From JAMLHH01 sp035515235 (GTDB lineage Bacteria; Bacteroidota; Bacteroidia; Chitinophagales; JADIYW01): a stretch of 64,000 nt of DNA. The position numbers and the translations under genes are program-made. Below, in pieces: positions 24,782 to 32,784 of this stretch. Each line of letters begins with the position of its first letter. Positions within the stretch are counted from its first letter, which is position 1. The stretch is taken from assembly GCA_035515235.1 (NCBI GenBank), contig DATJBS010000033.1, positions 1 to 64,000 on the forward strand. The letters run 5' to 3'. A model generated the notes under the pieces. It had not been told where the DNA came from. It saw only the letters and a program-made list of their open reading frames with translations, and did no database searches.

Positions 24782-25564
24782 TCAACTACTCTTAAACAGC
24801 AACTCCAAATAATCTGAATAAGATTTAGAGTGTGCTACAACTTCGCCCAAAACGATAATTGCAGGAGTTGAAAGTTGACCTTGAAGGACTCTCTCTTCTA
24901 TATTTTTGAGATTGCCAAAAACTTTTTTCTCTTTGGGTGTAGAACCTGATTGTATGACTGCAATAGGTAAGTCTTCGTAACGATAATTCTTGAAAATCTG
25001 TACGATTTGTGACAATTTACTCATGCCCATCAATATCACCACAGTAGCTGAAGACTGAGCTGCTAAAGCAATGTCAGCAGATAGGTGACCTAATGATGTG
25101 GTACCTGTTGTGACCCAAAAACTTTCATTGTCTCCTCTATTTGTCAAAGGTATTCCTGCTAATCCTGGGACGGCAATCGCACTACTAATACCAGGAATAT
25201 ATGTCGTAGGAATATGAAACTCTGCTGCAAAAGCTAATTCTTCATATCCTCTTCCAAAAATAAAGGGATCTCCTCCTTTCAATCTGACGACATGACCATA
25301 TTTCAATGCCACTTCTACGATCAATCGATTGATTTCCAATTGAGTCATATTATGGTCTCCTGCCCGCTTTCCTACATATATATGTTCGACATGGGGAGCA
25401 TGCTGCAAAAGGTTTTTATCCACCAGAGCATCATATAAAACAACATCAGCATTTTGTAAAACTTTGACTGCTTTATAGGTAATCAAATCAGGATCACCCG
25501 GGCCCGCTCCTACCAATGAGAGGCGAGCTTTCGGATGGTTTTCATTGGATGGTTTCCAATCCAT
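24782..25564 (-). CDS. cobA: Uroporphyrinogen-III C-methyltransferase (SUMT)
   Basis: 260 residues matching the SUMT family. The N-terminal SAM motif is LVGAGPGDPDLITYKAVK, followed by DVVLYDALV and the signature VVRLKGGDPFIFGRGYEE. It methylates uroporphyrinogen III twice to precorrin-2 on the way to siroheme. It starts 12 bases after the sulfite reductase stop codon, so the two are cotranscribed and under the same leader control. The gene symbol is the common name; cysG-A or sumT would be equally valid. Confidence 0.93.
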   Translation of the reverse strand: MDWKPSNENHPKARLSLVGAGPGDPDLITYKAVKVLQNADVVLYDALVDKNLLQHAPHVEHIYVGKRAGDHNMTQLEINRLIVEVALKYGHVVRLKGGDPFIFGRGYEELAFAAEFHIPTTYIPGISSAIAVPGLAGIPLTNRGDNESFWVTTGTTSLGHLSADIALAAQSSATVVILMGMSKLSQIVQIFKNYRYEDLPIAVIQSGSTPKEKKVFGNLKNIEERVLQGQLSTPAIIVLGEVVAHSKSYSDYLELLFKSS

Positions 25565-25576
25565 ATCAAAAATTTA

Positions 25577-27703
25577 TTATGCTTTATAAGCAGCTTCCAC
25601 TACAACTTTATCAGATTCTAGTGCTGTCTTTCTGTAAGAAATTACCTTAGACAAAAAGCCCTCAAAACTAGATACATATTGGTTAGCAAAGTCTAAAGAT
25701 GGTTCGTGGTTTTGTAATTCTAATACTGTAGCTTCGAAAGAATCATTTTCAAAAACAAACTCACCTTTACCAACCATATGCTCATCGAAATCTTTCATGA
25801 TTTTGATTTGCGTATTACATTCTATATCGTTGGATAATAAAATAGCTTTTGCACCAATGATGAATCCTCCATATGCGTGATAAATTGCTTCTGGAAACTT
25901 TCCTTCATCAATCAATTTGTAAGCAAGGTTCTTTTTATCTTCTGCATCTTTCAGAATAAGTCCAACCATATCATACATAACGCCTGCACATTCTCCTACT
26001 CCGATCTCAGGAACAAAATGTTCTTCTTGACCATAATCAAAGAAATCATCATCAACATATAATTTACTATCTGCTAGAGGTTTCAATAATGTATAGAAGT
26101 AAGGCTTGCCTTGTCTTTTATAGTAATCATTGAAGTATTCTCCTTCATTAGACAATTCTTCATAATCGTCCAACAACATCCTTACAGCTGTAGCGATTCT
26201 TTTCGTCGGCAATTTGACGATTTTATCACCAATCGCTCCTACTCCATTTTCATCTACTCCACCACCTAATACGACTTGCATCGCTGGAGCTACAAGTTGA
26301 CCTACTTTGATAGAGCTACCATGAAATCCTATTTGCGCAGCCATATGTTGACCACAAGAGTTCATACAACCACTCATTTTGATTTTAATTTCACTATCAA
26401 AAATCAAATGGCGGTATTCGTTTTGAATGACATCTTCTAATATTTTAGCAAGTGTCATGCTATTGGTTACTCCCAAATTACAAGTATCTGTTCCAGGGCA
26501 AGTAGTCACATCCGCAATAGAGTCAAAGCCAGGATTTGCAAAACCCATATCATTCAATTCTGAATAGATATAAGGCAAATATTCAGGACGTACAAATTTG
26601 ATCAACAAACCTTGGTTCATTGTACATCTCATATCATGAGAAGCATACTTCTCAACCATTGCAGCAATACGGATAGCTTCTGGAACTTTTATATCTCCAT
26701 TGGTGACTTTAAAGTACACTCCAAAGAATCCTTCTTGCTTTTGTTCGAAAACATTCGTTCTCACCCAATCTTGATAATCTTTTTCATTCTCAATCAACAC
26801 TTGAGGTGCATCCACTTTTTCGGGAGCATCACCAGCAGTTATAAGTGTTCTATCTACTTTGAAAGATTTTGCTTTAAGTGTTTTTCTTTCTTGGTCGATA
26901 AGTTCCATGAATTTCTCTAAGCCAATATCTTTGATTAGGTATTTCATTCTCGCTTTATTACGACGAGTTCTTTCTCCATATCTATCAAACACTCTCAAGC
27001 CAGCTTCTACAAAAGGAATCATTTGATCTTCATGTAAAAACTCATATGCAGTCTGAGCCAAAATCGCTTGTGCACCCAAACCTCCACCTACAACTACTTT
27101 AAATCCTCTTTCTCCATCTACAATTTTAGGAATAAATCCAAAATCATGTAAAAATGTGAAAGCAGTATCTTTTTCAGAAGAAGAGTATGCTAGTTTTATT
27201 TTCCTGCCCATATCCTGACAGATGGGATTTCTTAATAAGAATCTATACGCTTCGTATGCGTAACAAGAGACATCAAAAATTTCGTCTTTATCAACACCGG
27301 CAGTTGCAGATGCCGTGATATTTCTAACTGTATTACCACAAGCTTCTCTAGAATTCACTCCTACATCAGTCAATTTAGCCCAGATTTCAGGTGCATCAGT
27401 CACTTTTACATAATGCAATTGAATGTCTTGACGAGTAGTCACATGCAAGTTCGCACTTCCGTAATCCCTTGCAATTTCTGCAATTCTAAGAAACTGTTGA
27501 GGACTCACTCTACCTGCTGGTAACTTGATTCTGAACATTTGCACTCCCAACTGACGTTGACCGTAAATACCTCTCGTCAATCTAAAATGCTTGAATTTAT
27601 CTTCAGGCATTTCTCCATTGATAAAAGATTGGATTTTATCCTGTAATTCGTAGATGTCTTTTTCGTTTTCTGGAGAGACGTTTGCAGAAATTTTAATAGC
27701 CAT
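25577..27703 (-). CDS. Siroheme [4Fe-4S] sulfite (nitrite) reductase with C-terminal HEPN-like extension
   Basis: 708 residues. Residues about 1-550 are the duplicated ferredoxin-type nitrite/sulfite reductase fold. Iron-sulfur and siroheme ligands are Cys402, Cys408 (TCPGTDTC), Cys446 and Cys450 (GCMNSC). The substrate-side basic region YGSANLHVTTRQDIQLH is also present. Residues about 575-695 form an extra helical domain (AEDKKNLAYKLIDEGKFPEAIYHAYGGF) resembling HEPN domains. The linked siroheme genes and the Cys-rich leader peptide point to sulfite reduction for cysteine synthesis rather than nitrite. An electron donor gene is not in the window. The expected regulation is transcription attenuation by the leader at 27733-27857. 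Confidence 0.9.
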   Translation of the reverse strand: MAIKISANVSPENEKDIYELQDKIQSFINGEMPEDKFKHFRLTRGIYGQRQLGVQMFRIKLPAGRVSPQQFLRIAEIARDYGSANLHVTTRQDIQLHYVKVTDAPEIWAKLTDVGVNSREACGNTVRNITASATAGVDKDEIFDVSCYAYEAYRFLLRNPICQDMGRKIKLAYSSSEKDTAFTFLHDFGFIPKIVDGERGFKVVVGGGLGAQAILAQTAYEFLHEDQMIPFVEAGLRVFDRYGERTRRNKARMKYLIKDIGLEKFMELIDQERKTLKAKSFKVDRTLITAGDAPEKVDAPQVLIENEKDYQDWVRTNVFEQKQEGFFGVYFKVTNGDIKVPEAIRIAAMVEKYASHDMRCTMNQGLLIKFVRPEYLPYIYSELNDMGFANPGFDSIADVTTCPGTDTCNLGVTNSMTLAKILEDVIQNEYRHLIFDSEIKIKMSGCMNSCGQHMAAQIGFHGSSIKVGQLVAPAMQVVLGGGVDENGVGAIGDKIVKLPTKRIATAVRMLLDDYEELSNEGEYFNDYYKRQGKPYFYTLLKPLADSKLYVDDDFFDYGQEEHFVPEIGVGECAGVMYDMVGLILKDAEDKKNLAYKLIDEGKFPEAIYHAYGGFIIGAKAILLSNDIECNTQIKIMKDFDEHMVGKGEFVFENDSFEATVLELQNHEPSLDFANQYVSSFEGFLSKVISYRKTALESDKVVVEAAYKA

Positions 27704-27732
27704 TTTAAGTGTGTATTTTCAAATTTGATGAT

Positions 27733-27769
27733 AAAAAAAAGACCTGTACGATAGAATCAGACAGGTCTT
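27733..27769 (-). terminator. Attenuator-type terminator in the sulfite reductase leader
   Basis: A perfect 9-bp stem, AAGACCTGT (27769-27761) with ACAGGTCTT (27747-27739), a 13-base loop and eight U residues (27740-27733, sharing one or two with the stem end). It stands 26 bases after the leader-peptide stop and 29 bases before the reductase ATG. That places it inside the leader rather than after the antiporter gene, which ends at 27960. By position it decides whether transcription enters the reductase operon. Confidence 0.8.
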
Positions 27770-27794
27770 GTTTATATTATGACATACAAAAGCT

Positions 27795-27857
27795 CTATCC
27801 AATTAGATTGGTTTTGCTACAACAGCAAATGATAGATTTTTTATACGCTTTTTTCAT
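27795..27857 (-). CDS. Cysteine-rich leader peptide of the sulfite reductase operon
   Basis: A 20-residue frame, ATG at 27857-27855 and TAG at 27797-27795. It begins MKKAYKKS and continues IICCCSK. Codons 11-13 (27827-27819) are TGC TGT TGT, three consecutive cysteines. Cysteine is rare in bacterial proteins and is the end product of the downstream enzyme's pathway. The peptide sits between a promoter box and a terminator hairpin, all on the operon's strand. I infer a cysteine-responsive attenuation sensor: a ribosome stalled at the Cys codons when Cys-tRNA is scarce should prevent terminator formation. Polycysteine leaders with this logic are described in mycobacteria. I do not know a described case for this lineage. 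Confidence 0.7.
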   Translation of the reverse strand: MKKAYKKSIICCCSKTNLIG

Positions 27858-27863
27858 GAGAAA

Positions 27864-27871
27864 CAAATATA
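27864..27871 (-). promoter_or_regulatory. -7 box (TATATTTG) of the sulfite reductase leader
   Basis: Exact TAnnTTTG match on the operon strand, with six bases between it and the leader-peptide ATG. The transcript would start within a few bases of the ATG. No clear -33 TTG is visible at 19-21 bases. Confidence 0.55.
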
Positions 27872-27959
27872 TTATAAAAAGTGGCATTCCTCCTATTTAT
27901 AGAAGCAATATTTAAGAATTTAAAGTTAAAGATACATTAGACTTAATTTCATGAACTTT

Positions 27960-30212
27960 TTAAGCACTTTTTGGATTTTTATCAGAAACTTCTTGTGTAA
28001 ACTTTTGAATCAATTTCATATCTCCTACTATCCATAAGATATCTCCTTCTTCTAAAATCTTTCCTGAAGAAGGATTCAAATCTTTTTCTCCATTTCTCTC
28101 TAATCCTAACACCATACCATGAGTCTCTTCTCTAATATGACTGGCGTGAATCGTCATTCCAACGATTTTATCTCCAGTATGCACTACTAATTTCCCAAGT
28201 TCAATTTTTTCATGAGACTCTGATTTTAAATCTTCAGTTAATTTTTCAAATAAATTCTTAACTGTTTCTAAGTGTTCATCATCTCCAATTAGAGTGAGAA
28301 CATCCCCAGGAAGAATGACCACATCTTTAGTAGGAACATATATTTTTTGAATTTGTCGATCTATTATGGCAACGTTTACATTGTACTTTTCTCGTAATTG
28401 TATTTCTTGTAAAGTTTTCCCTACAAACTCACTTGCAACAGAAACTTGAATGTCTGCAAAGTGTGTATCCCAAGGCAATAATCCTTTTAATCTATCCGAA
28501 CGTTCTTTGATGGCTAATTCTTTATGATTAAAATTGGAATAAAATGCACTTTCAATTTTATGGTAATAACTGCTGATTTTATTAGAAAAAATGGTAATTC
28601 CAATCAAAAGTATTACCAATGCAGTACCTATAGCGAGTCCTGTAGAGATGACATGGCTAATTAAATAAGCCAGCACTAAAATAGAAACGATAACTCGCGC
28701 AAATTTCAAAGACAATAGAGGTCCTCTATTGATAGAATTCTCTTCCCACATCTTTTGATATAAATCTTCTAAAACCTTCTTCTTCAGTAATCCCCATAAA
28801 AAAGGAAGAATACTTAATAATACAACGATGAAGAAAACGCTTTCGTAAAACTTCGAGGAATTATCCACCAATGGCCATAATACTCTATAGCCTAAAGTGA
28901 TTACACCAATTGCCATCACAGCATTCATTACAATTATTGTAAAGTAAGATTTTACCAGCTTTTTCCAATCACTCTCATCTTGTACTTGTTGGCTAGATTG
29001 AGAGTAATTGTCTAGAATAGTTAACCATTTTGGAGGTAGTGTTCTTTCTAAAAACAAATAAAAGGGTTCAGAATATCGAATGAAATAAGGAGAAATAAAT
29101 GTTGTAATAACAGAAACTCCTACAGCTACAGGATATAAAAATTCACTGATCACTCCAAGGGATAATCCAAGAGTAGCAATGATAAAAGAGAACTCTCCAA
29201 TCTGACTCATACTCATTCCCGAGAGCACAGATGCTTTTAATGGCTGACCAGAAATCAACATTCCTGTAGAGATAAAAATAGTTTTACCCAATAAAACAAC
29301 AAGCGTCAAAACCAATACTGCGGTGATATTTTCCCATAACAAAACAGGATTAATCATCATCCCAACAGAGACAAAAAACACCGCTCCAAATAAATTTTTT
29401 AAGGATTTGAGTTGATGTTCAATTCTTTCTACAAAGGTAGTTTCAGCTAAGATTGATCCCATTAAGAATGCACCCAAAGCGGAAGAAAAACCTACTTGAT
29501 TAGCCATGACGACCATTGCAAAACAAAGTCCTACTGCTACTACTAAAATAGTTTCGTTGTCTAAATATTTTTTTAGTTTATTGAGTAAAGTTGGAATCAA
29601 TAATATTCCTACCACAAACCATAATATGAGAAAAAATGCCAATCGAAGCATGCTAAATACCAAGTCCGACCCTTCAAAATTTTGACTAACAGCAATAGTA
29701 GATAATAAAACCAATAATAAAACTCCTACGATATCTTCTATTATGAGTACGCCCATCACCAATCCTGTGAATTTCTTGGTCTTCAAGTTCAGCTCATCGA
29801 ATGCTCTAATAATAATGGCTGTGGAAGAAATTGCTAACATTCCTCCTAAAAACATCCTATCCATCTGCGACCAACCTAGCCATCCACCTACTAAATAGCC
29901 CGTGGCAATCATCATCACAATTTCAAAAACACCCGTAGGTGCTGCTACTGGAGCAACATTTGCCAGCTTTTTGACACTGAATTCTAAACCCAAATTGAAT
30001 AATAGAAATATAATTCCTATCTCCGCCCAAACAGAAATAGAGTTAGTATCCTGCACATTAGGTAGTAGTGAAAATTGCGGAACGACTAAGAATCCAGCTA
30101 AAATATACCCTAAAACAACAGGCTGCTTAAGCTTCTTAAATATGATAGTAGTGATTCCTGCGATGACAAGAATTAGTGCGAGATCTGTTATGATTGAGGG
30201 CAAATGAGACAT
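27960..30212 (-). CDS. CPA2-family cation:proton antiporter with two RCK_C domains
   Basis: 750 residues. Residues about 1-385 are the Na+/H+-exchanger fold of the CPA2 (KefB-like) family, with LKQPVVLGYILAGFLV near the N-terminus, LLFNLGLEF and ALGAFLMGSILAET. Residues about 420-555 hold several further membrane segments. The C-terminus (about 580-745) has two RCK_C/TrkA-C-like domains, each ending in a LPGDVLTLIGD or LEEGDILWIVGD motif typical of ligand-gated K+ and antiporter subunits. No Rossmann RCK_N domain is obvious. It probably exchanges K+ or Na+ for protons. It is the gene immediately upstream of the sulfite-reductase leader and shares its strand. Confidence 0.87.
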   Translation of the reverse strand: MSHLPSIITDLALILVIAGITTIIFKKLKQPVVLGYILAGFLVVPQFSLLPNVQDTNSISVWAEIGIIFLLFNLGLEFSVKKLANVAPVAAPTGVFEIVMMIATGYLVGGWLGWSQMDRMFLGGMLAISSTAIIIRAFDELNLKTKKFTGLVMGVLIIEDIVGVLLLVLLSTIAVSQNFEGSDLVFSMLRLAFFLILWFVVGILLIPTLLNKLKKYLDNETILVVAVGLCFAMVVMANQVGFSSALGAFLMGSILAETTFVERIEHQLKSLKNLFGAVFFVSVGMMINPVLLWENITAVLVLTLVVLLGKTIFISTGMLISGQPLKASVLSGMSMSQIGEFSFIIATLGLSLGVISEFLYPVAVGVSVITTFISPYFIRYSEPFYLFLERTLPPKWLTILDNYSQSSQQVQDESDWKKLVKSYFTIIVMNAVMAIGVITLGYRVLWPLVDNSSKFYESVFFIVVLLSILPFLWGLLKKKVLEDLYQKMWEENSINRGPLLSLKFARVIVSILVLAYLISHVISTGLAIGTALVILLIGITIFSNKISSYYHKIESAFYSNFNHKELAIKERSDRLKGLLPWDTHFADIQVSVASEFVGKTLQEIQLREKYNVNVAIIDRQIQKIYVPTKDVVILPGDVLTLIGDDEHLETVKNLFEKLTEDLKSESHEKIELGKLVVHTGDKIVGMTIHASHIREETHGMVLGLERNGEKDLNPSSGKILEEGDILWIVGDMKLIQKFTQEVSDKNPKSA

Positions 30213-30379
30213 AGGTTTTTAAAATTAATCATTCGACAACGAAAAAACTTCACTTTCTTTTTAAGATATCTTTAACCTCATATATTACTGTATTGAATCA
30301 TAGCCTAATTCATCAGCTCTTTTTGGATATTTTCACTATCCTCATTTAGATTCCTATTTTTACAAAAAATAAAAACTTC

Positions 30380-30781
30380 ATGAAAGCCATTGATATAGTT
30401 GCTCAATATTACCAAGCATTTAATGACAAAAATTGGTCGAAAATGATTGCTCTTGCAGATGAGAATATTCAACATGATTCTAATGAAGGAGCAACTACTT
30501 TAGGTATTGAAGCATTCAAGAAATTTGTAGACAAAATGGAAGTGGCTTATGATGAAAAGCTGATAGATATCGTTTTACTTTCAGAACCAACTAATGCAAG
30601 AGTAGCTGCAGAATTTATCGTAAATGGAACTTATCTCCACACAGAAGAAGGCTTACCTATTGCAAAAGGTCAAAAATATGTTTTACCTGCAGGAGCATTT
30701 CTAGAAGTAAAAAATGATAAAATTACAAGAGTGACGACTTATTATAATTTAGAACATTGGATTCAACTCGTCAATCAGTAA
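30380..30781 (+). CDS. NTF2-like (SnoaL/ketosteroid-isomerase-type) protein
   Basis: 133 residues with the NTF2-like cone fold: N-terminal helix AIDIVAQYYQAFNDKNWSKM, a central acidic patch (ADENIQHDSNEGATT), then strands ending in YYNLEHWIQLV. The family includes isomerases, dehydratases and ligand-binding proteins, so activity is unknown. Its stop codon overlaps the start of the acetyltransferase by one base (TAATG), so they are cotranslated and probably act together. Confidence 0.75.
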   Translation: MKAIDIVAQYYQAFNDKNWSKMIALADENIQHDSNEGATTLGIEAFKKFVDKMEVAYDEKLIDIVLLSEPTNARVAAEFIVNGTYLHTEEGLPIAKGQKYVLPAGAFLEVKNDKITRVTTYYNLEHWIQLVNQ

Positions 30782-31383
30782 TGTCTTTACGATTTGTCAA
30801 AAAAATCGGCTCAGAAATGAGTGCGCATTTTGAAGATTTAGCAAAATTGAGAATGACTGTCTTCAAAGAATATCCTTATTTATACGAAGGTTCGCTAGAG
30901 TATGAAATGGAATATTTACAAACTTATGCTCAATCAGAAAAAGCTTTGCTATTTGCAATCTATGATGGTCCACAAATGATTGGAGCGACCACGGCGATTC
31001 CTTTATCGGATGAAACTGAGGAGTTAAGAAAATCTTTGGATGCATCTTCTTTAGATGTACATCGTATTTTCTATTTCGGTGAAAGTATTTTACTAAAACC
31101 CTACAGAGGTTTAGGTTTAGGCCATCGATTTATGGATGAAAGAGAAGCTCACGCAAAATCTTTTAACTCATATACTCATACAGCATTTTGTTCAGTTGTA
31201 AGACCAGAGAATCATCTATTACGTCCTGATAATTATCGACCTAATGACCAATTTTGGAAGAAAAGAAATTATATCCGTCAAGATAATTGGAGTACTCAAA
31301 TGGAATGGATCGATATCAACGAAAATCTTTCCACTTTCAAACCAATGGTTTTTTGGATGAAAGCCATCAACAATAATTCATAA
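30781..31383 (+). CDS. GNAT-family N-acetyltransferase
   Basis: 200 residues from the ATG at 30781, which overlaps the previous stop by one base; an upstream TTG-type extension has no support. The acetyl-CoA-binding motif A is LLKPYRGLGLGHRFMDE (R/Q-x-x-G-x-G type). The N-terminus reads HFEDLAKLRMTVFKEYPYLY, typical of a GNAT subgroup encoded beside carbon-nitrogen hydrolases. The substrate amine is unknown. Confidence 0.85.
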   Translation: MSLRFVKKIGSEMSAHFEDLAKLRMTVFKEYPYLYEGSLEYEMEYLQTYAQSEKALLFAIYDGPQMIGATTAIPLSDETEELRKSLDASSLDVHRIFYFGESILLKPYRGLGLGHRFMDEREAHAKSFNSYTHTAFCSVVRPENHLLRPDNYRPNDQFWKKRNYIRQDNWSTQMEWIDINENLSTFKPMVFWMKAINNNS

Positions 31384-31420
31384 TAATTCAATTTTTCAAA
31401 CCAGCAAGAATACATTTCAA

Positions 31421-32329
31421 ATGAAAGTAGCTACTGCCCAATACCCTATCACATTTCATCAAGACCTCAAAGCATGGGAAGAATATTTTGAAAAATGGGT
31501 GCTAGAAGCTGTAAAGCAAAAAGCACAATTACTTCTATTCCCTGAATATGGAAGCATGGAATTAGTCAGTATATTTCCAGAAGAAATCCGCACAGATCTT
31601 CAACTTCAAGTGAAGACAATTCATACTTTAGACCTTCATATAGAAAGATTTTTAAGTCAATTAGCTATTGAACATGAAATCATTCTTGTCGCACCTAGTT
31701 TTCCATATCTTTTAGAAGATAAAATCATCAATAGAACGAAAGTTTATGGACCTCAAGGTTATGTAGGTTTTCAAGATAAATTATTCATGACAAGATTTGA
31801 AAATGAGGATTGGCTGGTAAGTTCTGGTGAAGAATTATTGACCGTATTTGAATCTCCTTGGGGTAATTTTGGAATACAAGTTTGTTATGACATTGAATTC
31901 CCAATTGGCTCCAAATTATTAGCAGAAGCTGGAGCAGATATCATACTAGTACCTAGCTGCTGTGAAACACTGAAAGGAGCTACACGAGTACATATTGGTG
32001 CAAGAGCTAGAGCATTAGAATATCAAGTCTATACAGTCGTCGCTCAAACTATTGGAGATTGCGAATGGTCCGAAGCTGTAGATTTCAACTATGGCTATAC
32101 AGCTGTTTATAGCACTCCAGACGCAGGTTTTCCCGATGATGGAATCATTGCAACGACTCCTCATCAAACTGAAGGTTGGTTATTTGAAGAATTAGATCTT
32201 GAAAAAATTAAATTTGTCAGAGATTATGGAAATGTTTTCAACTTCAAAGACAGCAAAACGGTGGACATGCAGATGAAAAACACGACATTCAAAGTCCAAA
32301 CTCTAAAAATTAATCTAGCTAATTCTTAA
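31421..32329 (+). CDS. Carbon-nitrogen hydrolase (nitrilase superfamily)
   Basis: 302 residues with the complete nitrilase-type triad: Glu42 (LLLFPEYGSME), Lys120 (GFQDKLFMTRFE) and Cys155 (GIQVCYDIEFP). The family hydrolyses amides, nitriles or omega-amino-acid amides. The adjacent GNAT (36 bases upstream) and NTF2-like gene suggest a small pathway acting on an amine or amide, a layout seen in other bacteria. The exact substrate is unknown. It has no signal peptide and should be cytoplasmic. Confidence 0.87.
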   Translation: MKVATAQYPITFHQDLKAWEEYFEKWVLEAVKQKAQLLLFPEYGSMELVSIFPEEIRTDLQLQVKTIHTLDLHIERFLSQLAIEHEIILVAPSFPYLLEDKIINRTKVYGPQGYVGFQDKLFMTRFENEDWLVSSGEELLTVFESPWGNFGIQVCYDIEFPIGSKLLAEAGADIILVPSCCETLKGATRVHIGARARALEYQVYTVVAQTIGDCEWSEAVDFNYGYTAVYSTPDAGFPDDGIIATTPHQTEGWLFEELDLEKIKFVRDYGNVFNFKDSKTVDMQMKNTTFKVQTLKINLANS

Positions 32330-32367
32330 AAATTTGAATTATCACTCGTCCTTAATATTTAGAATCT

Positions 32368-32375
32368 TATTTTTG
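32368..32375 (+). promoter_or_regulatory. -7 box candidate (TATTTTTG)
   Basis: Matches TAnnTTTG, 17 bases before the rhodanese ATG. In an AT-rich gap, one match of this kind could be chance. Confidence 0.35.
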
Positions 32376-32392
32376 TAAAAAATATACCTGAA

Positions 32393-32701
32393 ATGTCCTA
32401 TCAAGATTTGAATGTAGAAGAATTTAAAAAAGGATTTGAAACCGAAGCTAACGCTGTCATTATAGATGTAAGAACTCCTGCCGAACTTGCAGAAGGTCAA
32501 ATTGATGGCCACATTTTAATCAACGTAATGGATCCTTCTTTCCCTAACAAAATCAATGAACTAGAGAAATCTACGCCTTATTATATTTATTGCAGAAGTG
32601 GAAGCAGAAGCGGTCAAGTTTGCAATTATATGGCAGGTCTTGGTTTTGAGAAACTCTATAATTTAGAGGGTGGAATCATGGCTTGGAATCAAGAATATTA
32701 A
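32393..32701 (+). CDS. Single-domain rhodanese-like protein
   Basis: 102 residues, one rhodanese domain. The active-site Cys67 lies in YIYCRSGSRSG, a six-residue active loop typical of sulfur-transfer rhodaneses, and the CH2A-like region IIDVRTPAELAEGQIDGHI precedes it. It may pass persulfide sulfur or detoxify cyanide to thiocyanate. No sulfur genes are directly next to it; the reductase operon is about 5 kb away. Confidence 0.9.
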   Translation: MSYQDLNVEEFKKGFETEANAVIIDVRTPAELAEGQIDGHILINVMDPSFPNKINELEKSTPYYIYCRSGSRSGQVCNYMAGLGFEKLYNLEGGIMAWNQEY

Positions 32702-32784
32702 AATAAGCTTACTTTTTACTGACTCTTCACTAGAACAGCAGAACTACATTTCAAAAATTCATTTTCAATATCTATATTCCTACA

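Noticed and set aside
27733..27769. Simple terminator of the antiporter gene
   Set aside because: It lies about 190 bases past the antiporter stop, after a promoter box and a leader frame, and 29 bases before the next ATG. Attenuation fits better, though termination of stray antiporter transcripts is still possible.
27709..27915. Rightward open frame across the leader region
   Set aside because: It is antisense to the leader peptide and terminator, begins within the reductase promoter-proximal region and shows no protein-like pattern.
27704..27959. SAM or other riboswitch ahead of the sulfite reductase gene
   Set aside because: No SAM-I core motifs are present, and the leader is explained by a Cys-run frame plus terminator.
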